Source: CAYONZ01 sp964405465 (GTDB taxonomy: Bacteria; Bdellovibrionota; Bdellovibrionia; Bdellovibrionales; JAMPXM01). Taken from it: 41,738 bases of DNA. Location of the stretch: the NCBI GenBank assembly GCA_964405465.1, contig CAYONZ010000030.1, forward strand, positions 1 through 41,738, read 5' to 3'. Both the position numbers and the translations under genes were made by a program. Below, one piece after another: positions 8,170 to 16,467 of the stretch. The notes beneath the pieces were generated by a model that was not told the DNA's origin, did not search any database, and saw nothing but the letters and a program-made list of their open reading frames with translations. The first letter of the stretch is position 1; each line of letters opens with the position of its first letter.

Positions 8170-8325
8170 ATGTGTGCCCTCACATGGTCGGATGTCGCAA
8201 GCAGAAGCAATAGAGGTGAAATGAATGTGCAAGGCGGAGAACCGGTGGTGCTATTTTGACGACGAGTGATTGCAAATAACCTCTATTGCCTCTGCGTAGT
8301 AAGTCAGTCAAATGAGGACACATGC
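8170..8325 (-). repeat. Diverged full-length copy of the inverted-repeat element
   Basis: Read on the minus strand, this 156-bp stretch aligns end to end with the element at 23933-24089. Conserved blocks are the GCAATAG boxes near both ends and a central 22-bp core (8245-8266), which differs at one base from 23993-24014. The extreme ends have decayed (ATGTGTGCCC and GGACACATGC). The element ends three bases before the AGGAG ribosome site of the sulfatase-like gene, so it forms that gene's leader. Nothing else is recognised between 8038 and 8336 apart from the dyad at 8131-8147. Confidence 0.8.
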
Positions 8326-8336
8326 TTAGGAGAACG

Positions 8337-10169
8337 ATGAAGAGTTTTTTACTAATTGCGACTGGGATTTTGGGTTTTGCCATTTTGGGTTCGTGTTCCT
8401 ATGTCTGGAATTTCAAGGCGGGTCCAGAGGCAAATGTTATTGTGATCTTGGTCGAAAATCTTGGTGTGCAGAATCTCATCTGTGATGATATTGAAACTGA
8501 AAAATCGGGTTTCAAAGTGTTTTGTGAAGAAGGAGTTCGATTTACCCATGCTTTTGCTCCCTCGACGCTTTCTCAGGCCACACTGGCATCGATACTCACC
8601 GGCTTGTATCCATATGAGCATCAGGTTCGCACCAACGGTTCGAATGGTCTATCGGCTCGAGTCGTAACCGCAGCAGAGACTGCGCTCGAAAAGGGGTTTC
8701 GAACTTCATTCTTTTCAGGTGGGGCTCCCTTACTTCGCCGCAATGGTTTGAATCAGGGATTTGAAATTTTCGATGACAATATCAATCTTTCACTTCGTCG
8801 ATTTTATCGCCCAGCAAGTGAAGTGAATCAATTATTTTTGAACTGGTTTGATTCGGAAGTAACACGAAAAAGTCGTGCGTTTTCGTTTTTGCATTATGCT
8901 GATTTGCAGTTCGGAGATATCGCGACAGAAAATGAGGCTGGTGAGCAGCGAGAACTCTCTTACCGAAGTCAATTTGAGGAAGTTGATGAGTCTTTATACA
9001 ATCTTGTGACCAAGCTAAAATCCAAAGGTGTGTGGAACAATTCTTGGGTTTTTTTAGTCGGATTAAATGGAATTGTCGAAGAGGAAAGAGAGCATCAGTT
9101 AAGAGGAGCCAGTCTTTTTAATGAAACCACACATGTTTCATTTTTTGTTAAAAGACCAGGATTTCTTTTGCAAAAAGAGACTAAATCGCTGGCTAAGTTG
9201 GATGGGAATATTTCACTAACTGATGTTGGTGCGACGTTGTTCAATATTCTGGGTGAAACAAATGACGACGAAGGAAAGCATCTGTTCTCCATACATTCGC
9301 TTTTACCACTTTTAAAAAATCAGAAAGACAGTTTTGACTGGGATCGACGTCCTGTCCTTGTTGAATCAGCCTGGCCATCGTGGAGAAATCTTGGGCAAGA
9401 TCGTTTAGCAGTACGGGTGGGGCAGTATCTATATCTTCATAATAGTAAAGGTCAGGTATTTGATTCTTTTTCTGATGGCTTTGAAGTGAGTGAGTTGGGC
9501 GAAGACTCTAAAGTATGGGCTTTGCGGAGTCAGTTGCGGATGAATCTTAATCAGTTGGGATTTGGTGTCTTCGACATGTCTTTGAAGCCGGGATTTGCAA
9601 AATTTGAATCGGCTCGATTAATCTTTGATCGCAAATCCAAAAATCTCGAGGTGATGCAGGAACTGAAACGTCTGAGTTTGAAATTTGAAAAGGATGCGGA
9701 GATATTTTCATGGAGAGCCTTGTTTGCTCTAAAGAATCAAGATTGGCCTGAATTAAAAGAGGTGGGAAGGCTCGCTGGGGAACGCTCTTGGGAGGTCGTT
9801 GCGCAGAGAAATATGGGAAAAAACAATGAACGACTTACTGATAAATGTTTTCAGTTCTTGCAAGAGTCGACTATTGTGGAGAACACTCGTGTTGTGCCGC
9901 GTGAGTGCGGAGGGAATGAACTTTTAGATTTGCGTTCCTGGCTCGATGAAACACAGATGGCATCAGTTCGGCAAAAAGGATTTGACGCATTTTTTCGATG
10001 GTATTTTGCTCGCCTTATTGAGCGAAGAATTGTTGCATATAACTACACCTTGGATTTCATTTGGGACACTAAAGAAAGCCATCTTTTGCGTCCAACGACC
10101 GCCGAGCTTTTTCTGTCCTTGCCAGAAAATAGATATTATTGGCAGCTTTTGAAGAAGAGATTAATTTGA
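8337..10169 (+). CDS. Sulfatase/alkaline-phosphatase-fold lipoprotein, probable pseudoenzyme
   Basis: ATG 8337 is preferred over 8322 because AGGAG sits four bases upstream and 8322 lies in a repeat. It gives 610 residues with a lipoprotein signal peptide (I-L-G-S-C20). Residues about 33-350 follow the sulfatase pattern: NVIVILVENL, APSTLSQATLASILTGLYPYEH, FSFLHYADLQFGD, HVSFFVKRPG, SLTDVGATLFNILG, AVRVGQYLYL. The metal and nucleophile sites look lost: the early Asp pair is replaced (VEN...VQN), and the usual DHG motif reads LNG (243-245). The C-terminal third (about 400-610) is a helical region of unknown type. A non-catalytic binding role in the envelope is the best guess; an unusual active site is not excluded. 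DUF1304 follows by 36 bases. Confidence 0.72.
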   Translation: MKSFLLIATGILGFAILGSCSYVWNFKAGPEANVIVILVENLGVQNLICDDIETEKSGFKVFCEEGVRFTHAFAPSTLSQATLASILTGLYPYEHQVRTNGSNGLSARVVTAAETALEKGFRTSFFSGGAPLLRRNGLNQGFEIFDDNINLSLRRFYRPASEVNQLFLNWFDSEVTRKSRAFSFLHYADLQFGDIATENEAGEQRELSYRSQFEEVDESLYNLVTKLKSKGVWNNSWVFLVGLNGIVEEEREHQLRGASLFNETTHVSFFVKRPGFLLQKETKSLAKLDGNISLTDVGATLFNILGETNDDEGKHLFSIHSLLPLLKNQKDSFDWDRRPVLVESAWPSWRNLGQDRLAVRVGQYLYLHNSKGQVFDSFSDGFEVSELGEDSKVWALRSQLRMNLNQLGFGVFDMSLKPGFAKFESARLIFDRKSKNLEVMQELKRLSLKFEKDAEIFSWRALFALKNQDWPELKEVGRLAGERSWEVVAQRNMGKNNERLTDKCFQFLQESTIVENTRVVPRECGGNELLDLRSWLDETQMASVRQKGFDAFFRWYFARLIERRIVAYNYTLDFIWDTKESHLLRPTTAELFLSLPENRYYWQLLKKRLI

Positions 10170-10205
10170 TTGAGGGCGTAAACTTGGTTACCGAAAGGAT
10201 TTTCA

Positions 10206-10580
10206 ATGTTCACTATAGCTAATGTTTTTGTATTGCTTATTGGTCTACTGCATTTCTATTTTTTAGTTTTGGAAATGTTTTTGTGGACAAAACCCAAGGG
10301 GCTCAAAGCCTTTTCGATGACTTCGCAGCAGGCAGAAGCCACCAAAGTCTTGGCCGCCAACCAGGGACTTTACAATGGGTTTTTAGCGGCAGGGCTGATT
10401 TGGGGTTTGCTTCACCCCTCGATGTTGATGGGGTTGCAAATCAAGATATTTTTCTTGAGCTGCATTCTTTTGGCTGGCCTATATGGTGCCTATTCAGTAG
10501 GTAAAAAGATTTTATTTATTCAGGCTCTTCCTGCTGCCGTGGCAATGCTGATACTTGGTGTATCAGCATTTGTATTTTAG
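10206..10580 (+). CDS. DUF1304 family small membrane protein
   Basis: This 124-residue protein has four membrane segments (about 4-26, 55-70, 76-96 and 103-122). The segment AANQGLYNGFLAAGLIWGLL with its ANQG-YN-F pattern is the signature of the DUF1304 family, whose function is not known. AAAGGA precedes the ATG. It lies 36 bases after the sulfatase-like gene on the same strand and may be co-transcribed. A strong terminator hairpin is embedded in its last codons (10545-10578), so the encoded C-terminus is shaped partly by the hairpin. Confidence 0.85.
   Translation: MFTIANVFVLLIGLLHFYFLVLEMFLWTKPKGLKAFSMTSQQAEATKVLAANQGLYNGFLAAGLIWGLLHPSMLMGLQIKIFFLSCILLAGLYGAYSVGKKILFIQALPAAVAMLILGVSAFVF
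10545..10578 (+). terminator. Intrinsic terminator inside the 3' end of the DUF1304 gene
   Basis: ATGCTGATAC (10545-10554) pairs perfectly with GTATCAGCAT (10560-10569) around the loop TTGGT, followed by TTGTATTTT. The stop codon TAG is at 10578-10580, so the whole terminator is coding sequence. It would end the sulfatase-like / DUF1304 transcript before the convergent PP2C-like gene. Confidence 0.85.
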
Positions 10581-10622
10581 GAAAAGGGAACTAGGTTTTT
10601 GCGTTGTCGATCGTTTGTTGCT

Positions 10623-11354
10623 CTAAGCCTGGCTTGGAAATGTGTTGTCGAGTGATGATTCAAGTTTACCAACGTTTAGAACTCCAAGCCAAAATGCAAG
10701 TTGCGGATAGGAGCTAGCGATGATGCGCGAAAGATATTCAAGTTCAACTTGCTCGTGCTCTAAACTGAAGAGCAGTGCTGGAGGAACCGAATGACTGAGG
10801 AAAATTAGGTGGTCGTCACTTTGTAAGCGCACACTGTTGACGGACATGTTTACAGAATTATCTAAACCTAGAAGTTGATTGGGTAACGCGGGCAAGATTT
10901 CCCCTGGTGAACTGAGGTCCATAGCAAGGTCTAAGGAAGTGGCCAAGGGAAGAATACCGCGACCCTTACGCGAAAGAAAAATTTGCGGCTGACCGACCTG
11001 GGCCCAAACAAATTCTTCATTGTCGAAGACCCCGCATAGAAGTTCGAGCCCGGTTTTATACTCAGAGGCATTCTCCTCACGATAGATTTGTTCATTTGCA
11101 AGAAACATGGAAATCCGCAAATTATTGGCTGAGCTTGAAAGACACGACATCTTCTGAAAAGGAGATGTCACTTCGCGGTCACCTTGAGCGAGAGCGAGGT
11201 AGTCTTTGATTTGCGTAACGGCCTTCTGTGCGGATTCACTCGTTCCCCAGGGGGTTGCAATGACCAAGAGTTTTGAAAGTGTGTCGTAGTCGACCAGCGG
11301 AAGTGGGCGAAACTGTTTTCCTCCATAAGAACGATGCTTCAAGTTCAATGACAT
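10623..11354 (-). CDS. PP2C-fold (PPM) protein lacking metal ligands, probable pseudophosphatase
   Basis: This 243-residue protein is last in the tadC-FHA operon. No family is certain, but the order of elements resembles PP2C phosphatases. LVIATPWGTSESAQKAV stands where DGxGG is expected, AQVGQPQIFLSRKG where VGDSR-Y-R-G is expected, and NSVRLQSDDHLIFLSHSV where the gD-LLLCSDG segment is expected. The metal-binding Asp residues of these motifs are missing in each case. If the fold is right, the protein would bind phospho-Thr/Ser or a kinase partner rather than dephosphorylate. The pairing with three FHA proteins supports a link to phosphothreonine signalling (inference). Its ATG shares one base with the TAA of the upstream FHA gene. 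Confidence 0.5.
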   Translation of the reverse strand: MSLNLKHRSYGGKQFRPLPLVDYDTLSKLLVIATPWGTSESAQKAVTQIKDYLALAQGDREVTSPFQKMSCLSSSANNLRISMFLANEQIYREENASEYKTGLELLCGVFDNEEFVWAQVGQPQIFLSRKGRGILPLATSLDLAMDLSSPGEILPALPNQLLGLDNSVNMSVNSVRLQSDDHLIFLSHSVPPALLFSLEHEQVELEYLSRIIASSYPQLAFWLGVLNVGKLESSLDNTFPSQA

Positions 11355-13348
11355 TATTGAATTCCTATTCCTTTGAGCTTTAGTTTCGCACGTTTGTAGT
11401 ATTCGCCGTTGATTCGATCCATTTGCATGATTTGCTTCCAGCGTTCTTGTGCAGCTTCAATATTGCCCATTCCCTCTTGAACAACACTTTCTTCGTAGAT
11501 GCTTCTGAGTTGTGAATTCAGTTCACGTTGGAGCTCGCGCCCAAGTTCACGGCCAGATTCACTAGTTGGGTCGATTAGCATTGCTTGGTCAACGTTTGCC
11601 AAGGCTTCTTTAAGTCGTCCCTGTTTTTGCAGGTCTCTAGCACTAGCAAAATGCTTGCCCGTTCGTTCTGCCATGTCTGATTTGATTCTTTGAATACTGG
11701 CTATCGATCGTGCCTTGTTACCATCTGGATCTGGCAGTGATGTAGCCGAATACTTTTGGTATGCAGCGATTGCTTCATGGTATTTCTGTTGTTTCTCAAG
11801 TGCGACACAGGCTTGATATTGGCCACGCGATTGACGAACTCGCTCTGCAAATGCTTTTTCATTGGATTCCTTTTGGTGGTAGGCTTCTTCGCGTTTTTTC
11901 ACCATGCCTATAAATAAATCGATTTCGGGTCGATTGGGATCATTCTCGATGACCAATGCTAAACAAGTACGAATTTCTGTTTCATTCATAGTCTTTTCAG
12001 CAACTGTTCTGCATAGATTCACTTGCTCGTCGATTTGTTTATTTCTTTCTGCCAAAAGTCTTTGGGTTTCTAAAAGGGCACGTTTGTCATCGATCACACG
12101 AAGGTTTTGTTCACACAATCCTGCCTGATAGATGGAGTCTTTGTATCCTTTGGGAAGATCGGTGTGAATTCGCTTGAAATTCATCAATGCATTGGCCCAA
12201 TCCTTTTGCATCATCTGGCCTCGGCCGATGCTATATTTTTCTTCTATAAATCGTTGTTTCTCTTTTGAAAGTTTTGAAAACTCTGAGTCCTCTTTGGTTG
12301 TTGTTGTGGTGGGCGCTTTTGCTGAGTCATCGGTTGCAAAATAGGCCCCCAAGAGGACGACGATACCAATCGCAGCATAGATGACCATTTTTTTCTTAGG
12401 TGGAGAGTTTGCCGCCGCTGGCGAAGGATAGCCTCTTGCCATTTGTTGATCTAGCCTAAGAGCTCCACCGTTTGGAGAAAATGGGACGGGCATCGTTTGT
12501 TGAGAAAAAAGTGGTTGTGCGTGAGTGATCGAGGGTAGCACAGGTGTGCGCATCATATCGTTTGAAACCACGGCCAATCGTTGTTGAAAATTTGGGTCAC
12601 GTATTTCAAATGTGACCTGAATGTCTTGAATGAGAATGACGTCGTTGCTTAGTAGAGGGTGAGCTTGGTTTGGTGGTAATAGTTCTCCATTTAAAATGGT
12701 ACCATTTGAACTGCCGAGATCAGTTACGAAAAATCGTCCTTCAGTTTCAACGATCTCGATTTGTCTTCGGCTTACTTTGTTGTCGGCGATAACGATAGAA
12801 CAGCTTTCGTCTCGGCCGAGAATCCACTGTTCTCCCTCGAGCCTTAGTACTTCGTCAGGTTTATTGGGAATAACAATTTTGAGGTATGGAGTGTTTTGAA
12901 TTTTGCCTACAAAAGTAGGTTCGTGGTCTCCATTGAATCCGTGTTGATCTTGATGAAATGATTGCTGAAAATCTGGTTGGCCACTTATCGAAGGCAGGAA
13001 CTGACTTCCCTGAGTTGCAATATGTTGACTTTGTCCATCGTGTTGGACATTGGACTCCGTTAATTTGATTTCGAACGAATAGTCCTGCAGGACAAATGTC
13101 GAGTCCTCGGTAAAAGTGTGCTCGTTGATGTTTTTGCCGTTGAGACGTACGTTTCCAAATTTCGAAAGAGTCTTAATTTTCCAAGCTCCATCTTCGAAAT
13201 ATATTTTGAAATGTTCACGTGAGATCGCCGCGTCCGCCATCAGAGGGACTTGATTAGAGTTGCTGCGTCCGGCAAGGTACTCGGTGTCTTGCATGAGCTC
13301 GAGTGTTTGAATTTCTCCTCCGTGACGAAGTACTTTCAGTTGAGCCAC
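11354..13348 (-). CDS. Double-FHA membrane protein with periplasmic TPR-like domain
   Basis: FHA domains bind phosphothreonine peptides. This 664-residue protein has two. The first (about 1-97) has G27-R28, S43-R-E-H46 and N70-G71. The second (about 155-250) has G178-R179, S193-R-R-Q and S-S-N215-G216; the usual His after SRR is Gln, so binding may differ. A Pro/Gln-rich linker follows, then one membrane segment (about 321-338) and a long helical region (about 360-660) with TPR-like repeats (MQKDWANALMNFKRI, QKYHEAIAAYQKY, QGRLKEALANVDQAMLIDP). Topology would put the FHA domains in the cytoplasm and the TPR part in the periplasm. The gene sits between another FHA-TM-TPR gene and the PP2C-like gene, with 1-2 base spacing. 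Confidence 0.88.
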   Translation of the reverse strand: MAQLKVLRHGGEIQTLELMQDTEYLAGRSNSNQVPLMADAAISREHFKIYFEDGAWKIKTLSKFGNVRLNGKNINEHTFTEDSTFVLQDYSFEIKLTESNVQHDGQSQHIATQGSQFLPSISGQPDFQQSFHQDQHGFNGDHEPTFVGKIQNTPYLKIVIPNKPDEVLRLEGEQWILGRDESCSIVIADNKVSRRQIEIVETEGRFFVTDLGSSNGTILNGELLPPNQAHPLLSNDVILIQDIQVTFEIRDPNFQQRLAVVSNDMMRTPVLPSITHAQPLFSQQTMPVPFSPNGGALRLDQQMARGYPSPAAANSPPKKKMVIYAAIGIVVLLGAYFATDDSAKAPTTTTTKEDSEFSKLSKEKQRFIEEKYSIGRGQMMQKDWANALMNFKRIHTDLPKGYKDSIYQAGLCEQNLRVIDDKRALLETQRLLAERNKQIDEQVNLCRTVAEKTMNETEIRTCLALVIENDPNRPEIDLFIGMVKKREEAYHQKESNEKAFAERVRQSRGQYQACVALEKQQKYHEAIAAYQKYSATSLPDPDGNKARSIASIQRIKSDMAERTGKHFASARDLQKQGRLKEALANVDQAMLIDPTSESGRELGRELQRELNSQLRSIYEESVVQEGMGNIEAAQERWKQIMQMDRINGEYYKRAKLKLKGIGIQ

Positions 13349-13350
13349 GG

Positions 13351-14445
13351 TTAGTGCCCTCCTGAACTGAGAAGGTCACACTCTTTTTTTACCAATTTTG
13401 CTTCTTGTGATTTTGGGTTTTTGTCATTGTCCAAAATTGTCATGACTTTTGACATTGCTGCCGAACAACGTGAATACATGTTTTTGTCTCGGTATTGGGC
13501 TCCCTGCTTAAGATAGAACTCTGCGGTTTCGTCTAGGGATTTCGCGGCGAGTGTTTCGTATCTAAAGATTAAAAGATTTTTAGGATCTAGTGCTCTTGCG
13601 GCCTGAAAACTCTGAATGGCCCGTCGATATTGCCCTTTTTGAAAGTCACGAAATCCCTCGAGAAAGTATTTTTTAGACTCCTCCATTCGAAGGCGTTCAC
13701 CCTCGTTCGCATAGGTTTGCGATTTTTCGAGTTCCGTGACTTTTTTATCTAGAGCTTCCACTGTTTCCATTACCTTTTCATCGGTGTTTAATGTAGCGCG
13801 GTTACGCGCAGATTTTTTGTTTTCTGACAGGGCCACATAGGCAATGGCTGCAATGACCACCAGAACTACAGCATAGAATGCAGTTTTATTTTCCTTCTTT
13901 GTTTGAGCTGGTGGTGGCGGCGGAGGAGCAAATGGCGGCGGCTGTTGTGCAAAAGGGTTTTCTTGTGGTGAATGGTGAGCCGGGGAATAGATGTTCATTG
14001 GTTGTGATACAGGATGGCTCTGTGGCATCCCCGAATTTTCTAATGGATGTGGGTAGAGCTCAGCTCCATTTTGTGGAATGGGCATGAGACCTGCTTGTGG
14101 AGGATTGAAAAGATCTTCGAGGGACTCAATCACAAAATAGAGTTCGCTATGTCCAAGGCGAATGATGTCGCCATTCTGCAGGAGTGCTTCGGTCGTTAGT
14201 AGGTCGTTGACATACACCGGCTGTTTGCCGCTTACATTTCTTAAAAGCACGCCGGATTCGGTGATGTCGATGACCACATGTTGGCGACTACAGTGTCCAT
14301 CACTGAGTGGAATACTATTCTCCGCACCACGGCCAATTGAGATTTGCGGAGGTAGCAATTGAAACACTTGTCCCTGATCGGGTCCTGATTGAACCGTCAT
14401 TAAAAATCTTAATGTCGTTAGGGGAAGTGTTGCAACTGCGTTCAT
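13351..14445 (-). CDS. FHA-domain membrane protein with TPR-like C-terminus
   Basis: This 364-residue protein has the same plan as its downstream neighbour but with one FHA domain (about 12-108; G38-R39, S53-R-Q-H56, VNDLL in place of NG). A Pro-rich stretch (about 155-180, including a run of prolines) leads to one membrane segment (about 189-206), a coiled-coil-like stretch (about 222-250) and a TPR-like region (FLEGFRDFQKGQYRRAIQSF, then RALDPKN). GGGGAG upstream supports ATG 14445, and the preceding stop TAG is only two bases away. It probably couples a phosphorylated cytoplasmic partner to an envelope complex. The partner is not identified. Confidence 0.87.
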   Translation of the reverse strand: MNAVATLPLTTLRFLMTVQSGPDQGQVFQLLPPQISIGRGAENSIPLSDGHCSRQHVVIDITESGVLLRNVSGKQPVYVNDLLTTEALLQNGDIIRLGHSELYFVIESLEDLFNPPQAGLMPIPQNGAELYPHPLENSGMPQSHPVSQPMNIYSPAHHSPQENPFAQQPPPFAPPPPPPAQTKKENKTAFYAVVLVVIAAIAYVALSENKKSARNRATLNTDEKVMETVEALDKKVTELEKSQTYANEGERLRMEESKKYFLEGFRDFQKGQYRRAIQSFQAARALDPKNLLIFRYETLAAKSLDETAEFYLKQGAQYRDKNMYSRCSAAMSKVMTILDNDKNPKSQEAKLVKKECDLLSSGGH

Positions 14446-14447
14446 GC

Positions 14448-16127
14448 CTAATTGCTCCCCTCTGGTCTTTGAAGACAGATGACGAAGTAAATCGGTTCAT
14501 GGCTGCCCATTATTGTTTGGCCCGAAAGAGACATGTCTTTGCCGTCTTGCCACTTAATTTCACGATGTGCCGATTCTGCTGGATTGGTAGATAAGGTTTG
14601 TATGAGCTCTCGGATGTTTGCCACAAGCGGAGCATCGGGTAATCGATCTAGGGCACAAGAAATAAACGGCCCATGGCCGTAGAAAAGGTGATCAAAAGCC
14701 GAGTTCGAACTTATGATGTTGCGATCTAGCGCACTCACCACCAGCGCTGGGGCTTGCAGCATTCTGACCAGACCAACTCCTTCGTGTTCACGGATCGACT
14801 GGGGTATCAGATTTTGATCTTGCCCGCCGGAGTCTCCCATACGGCTTAGGGCGCTCACAATATTTGAAGTTAACTTGGTCAACGCCTCGAGTTTGTATGA
14901 GGTTTGTACTTCTTGGGTTGACTCGCGAAGAGCATCGTCAAGTTGTGAATTGATTTCTTGAATTGGGTGTTCGATGAGTCGCATGAGTATGAGATATAAA
15001 ATTACTCCAAAAAGGCTCGCGATCGCGATGTTTTGTATGAGTAGAGCAAAGGTTTGCGAACCATTCATCGCAATTGCACTCAAATCGTATTTAATAATGG
15101 CTTGAGCCACTAAAGATGGGGCGCCTGTTTCACCATTGTAAATATTAATGGGAACGAATGCTCCAACAGTATTGTCGTCAATTGCGACAAAGCCTTCTTG
15201 TGTGGCACGTTTCATTTTTCCCACAAATGAGTCTTGTGAAAAGCCACTTGAAAGCCGAGCTGGCGCCATGATGTGGCCATCCTGTGCCGAGACAATCAGT
15301 GCGAGTGTTACCCCCTGTTCGCGGTCAGCCATCTCCGTGCCGATCGAAAGTTCTCGGTGTTCAGCGATGGCTTTGCGATTTGCATCGGCCATGGTGCGAG
15401 CGATGGTGAGGGCCCGCCGACCACTTTCACTTTGAATACTAGTTTTGACCAGTGAAACCATCGGGAATGTCGACATCACAGAGACGATCGCAATAAATCC
15501 GATGACAAAAGACAAAATGGCAAAGCGGTATTCAATGTTTTGCGCGAGAGAATAAATTCCAGGCATCGCAACTTCATCGAAGTAATGTACTGCTTTAGAA
15601 AAAAATCCTTGGGCGAGCTGTCCCATGTTTTCAGCCGAAAAGCGAGGGGAAGAGCTCATCTGCGGCTGCATGTTCTGCGCATAATCGCCCTGATTTTGCT
15701 GATACAATTGGTGCGGCATTGTTTGATGCGGACGAGGAATGCCTCCGGTTTGAAAAGGTTGTCCCTGAGGCCATGTTTGCAAGGCGGTGTTACCATGCCT
15801 TATTTGCGGTGAGGTGGTTGGATAAGCGCTCACGTTATTTGGCATTTGAAATACACCAACTAAAATGTCGTGAAAGGCCACTTTGTCGCCAGACTTCAAG
15901 AGGTGGTTAGAAATGCGAACACCATTGACCACCACTCCATTGCGGGAGTTGAGATCACGAATGATGATTTTGTCTTCGGTGACAAAAATCTGTGCGTGTT
16001 CTTTTGATACCCCATTAGAGTTCAAACGGATTTGACATTCGGGTGCGCGACCAATCGAGTGTTGGCCGGGTTTGAGAGGAATGATCTGACCTGCATTGGG
16101 GCCAGTGAGAATTTTAAGTGCAAACAT
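14448..16127 (-). CDS. FHA-domain transmembrane sensor with PAS-like C-terminal domain
   Basis: The frame is open from 16208, but ATG 16127 is preferred: GGGGGAT lies upstream, and the protein then starts at the FHA domain (559 residues). The FHA domain spans about 1-95 with G26-R27, S41-K-E-H44 and S61-R-N-G64. A Gln/Pro-rich linker leads to membrane segment 1 (about 201-226), an extracytoplasmic domain (about 227-358; the ALIVSAQDGHIMAPARLSS pattern resembles single-Cache sensors), membrane segment 2 (about 361-383), a helical linker and a PAS-like domain (about 455-550). No kinase, GGDEF or methyl-accepting domain follows. It overlaps the DUF192 gene by 14 bases. It may sense the envelope state and pass it to the FHA/PP2C-like module (inference). 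Confidence 0.85.
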   Translation of the reverse strand: MFALKILTGPNAGQIIPLKPGQHSIGRAPECQIRLNSNGVSKEHAQIFVTEDKIIIRDLNSRNGVVVNGVRISNHLLKSGDKVAFHDILVGVFQMPNNVSAYPTTSPQIRHGNTALQTWPQGQPFQTGGIPRPHQTMPHQLYQQNQGDYAQNMQPQMSSSPRFSAENMGQLAQGFFSKAVHYFDEVAMPGIYSLAQNIEYRFAILSFVIGFIAIVSVMSTFPMVSLVKTSIQSESGRRALTIARTMADANRKAIAEHRELSIGTEMADREQGVTLALIVSAQDGHIMAPARLSSGFSQDSFVGKMKRATQEGFVAIDDNTVGAFVPINIYNGETGAPSLVAQAIIKYDLSAIAMNGSQTFALLIQNIAIASLFGVILYLILMRLIEHPIQEINSQLDDALRESTQEVQTSYKLEALTKLTSNIVSALSRMGDSGGQDQNLIPQSIREHEGVGLVRMLQAPALVVSALDRNIISSNSAFDHLFYGHGPFISCALDRLPDAPLVANIRELIQTLSTNPAESAHREIKWQDGKDMSLSGQTIMGSHEPIYFVICLQRPEGSN

Positions 16128-16467
16128 GTAGTTGATCCCCCACTTGCACCGATGTTTCGTCGAGAGTTCCACCTTTGAGCTCGAAAACTGAATCGGCTCC
16201 AAGGACATAGCGACTGACTCTCCATGGTTGTATAGAGTGATAGACGGCCTTCACCCGAAGATTTTTATCAACAAAGATTGCATCAATTGGAAAGCGCATA
16301 AAGAAGGTATGTATAGAAGGGCAGTTCGAAATCCATAGTGCGTGTTGGTTGGGCATCGTGGGTTTTCCCATCAAGCCCAACAGACGTTGTGAGAAACTCG
16401 TCGCGCGCTCGACAGACACTGCGATGTGTTTTTCATTGCGTGATTTGTTAACTAAAGTCGATTTCAC
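16114..16467 (-). CDS. DUF192 family protein
   Basis: This 117-residue protein matches the DUF192 (COG1430) family: RLLGLMGK, then CPSIHTFFMRFPIDAIFVD, then the VLELKGG-like VFELKGGT. Function is not established; the family is often exported and is often found near Tad pilus genes. No signal peptide is seen here. The start is GTG 16467, overlapping the TGA of tadC as GTGA, with GGGGGT upstream. The 3' end overlaps the FHA-sensor start. Conservation in this position suggests a link to the TadC-related machine. Confidence 0.88.
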   Translation of the reverse strand: MKSTLVNKSRNEKHIAVSVERATSFSQRLLGLMGKPTMPNQHALWISNCPSIHTFFMRFPIDAIFVDKNLRVKAVYHSIQPWRVSRYVLGADSVFELKGGTLDETSVQVGDQLHVCT

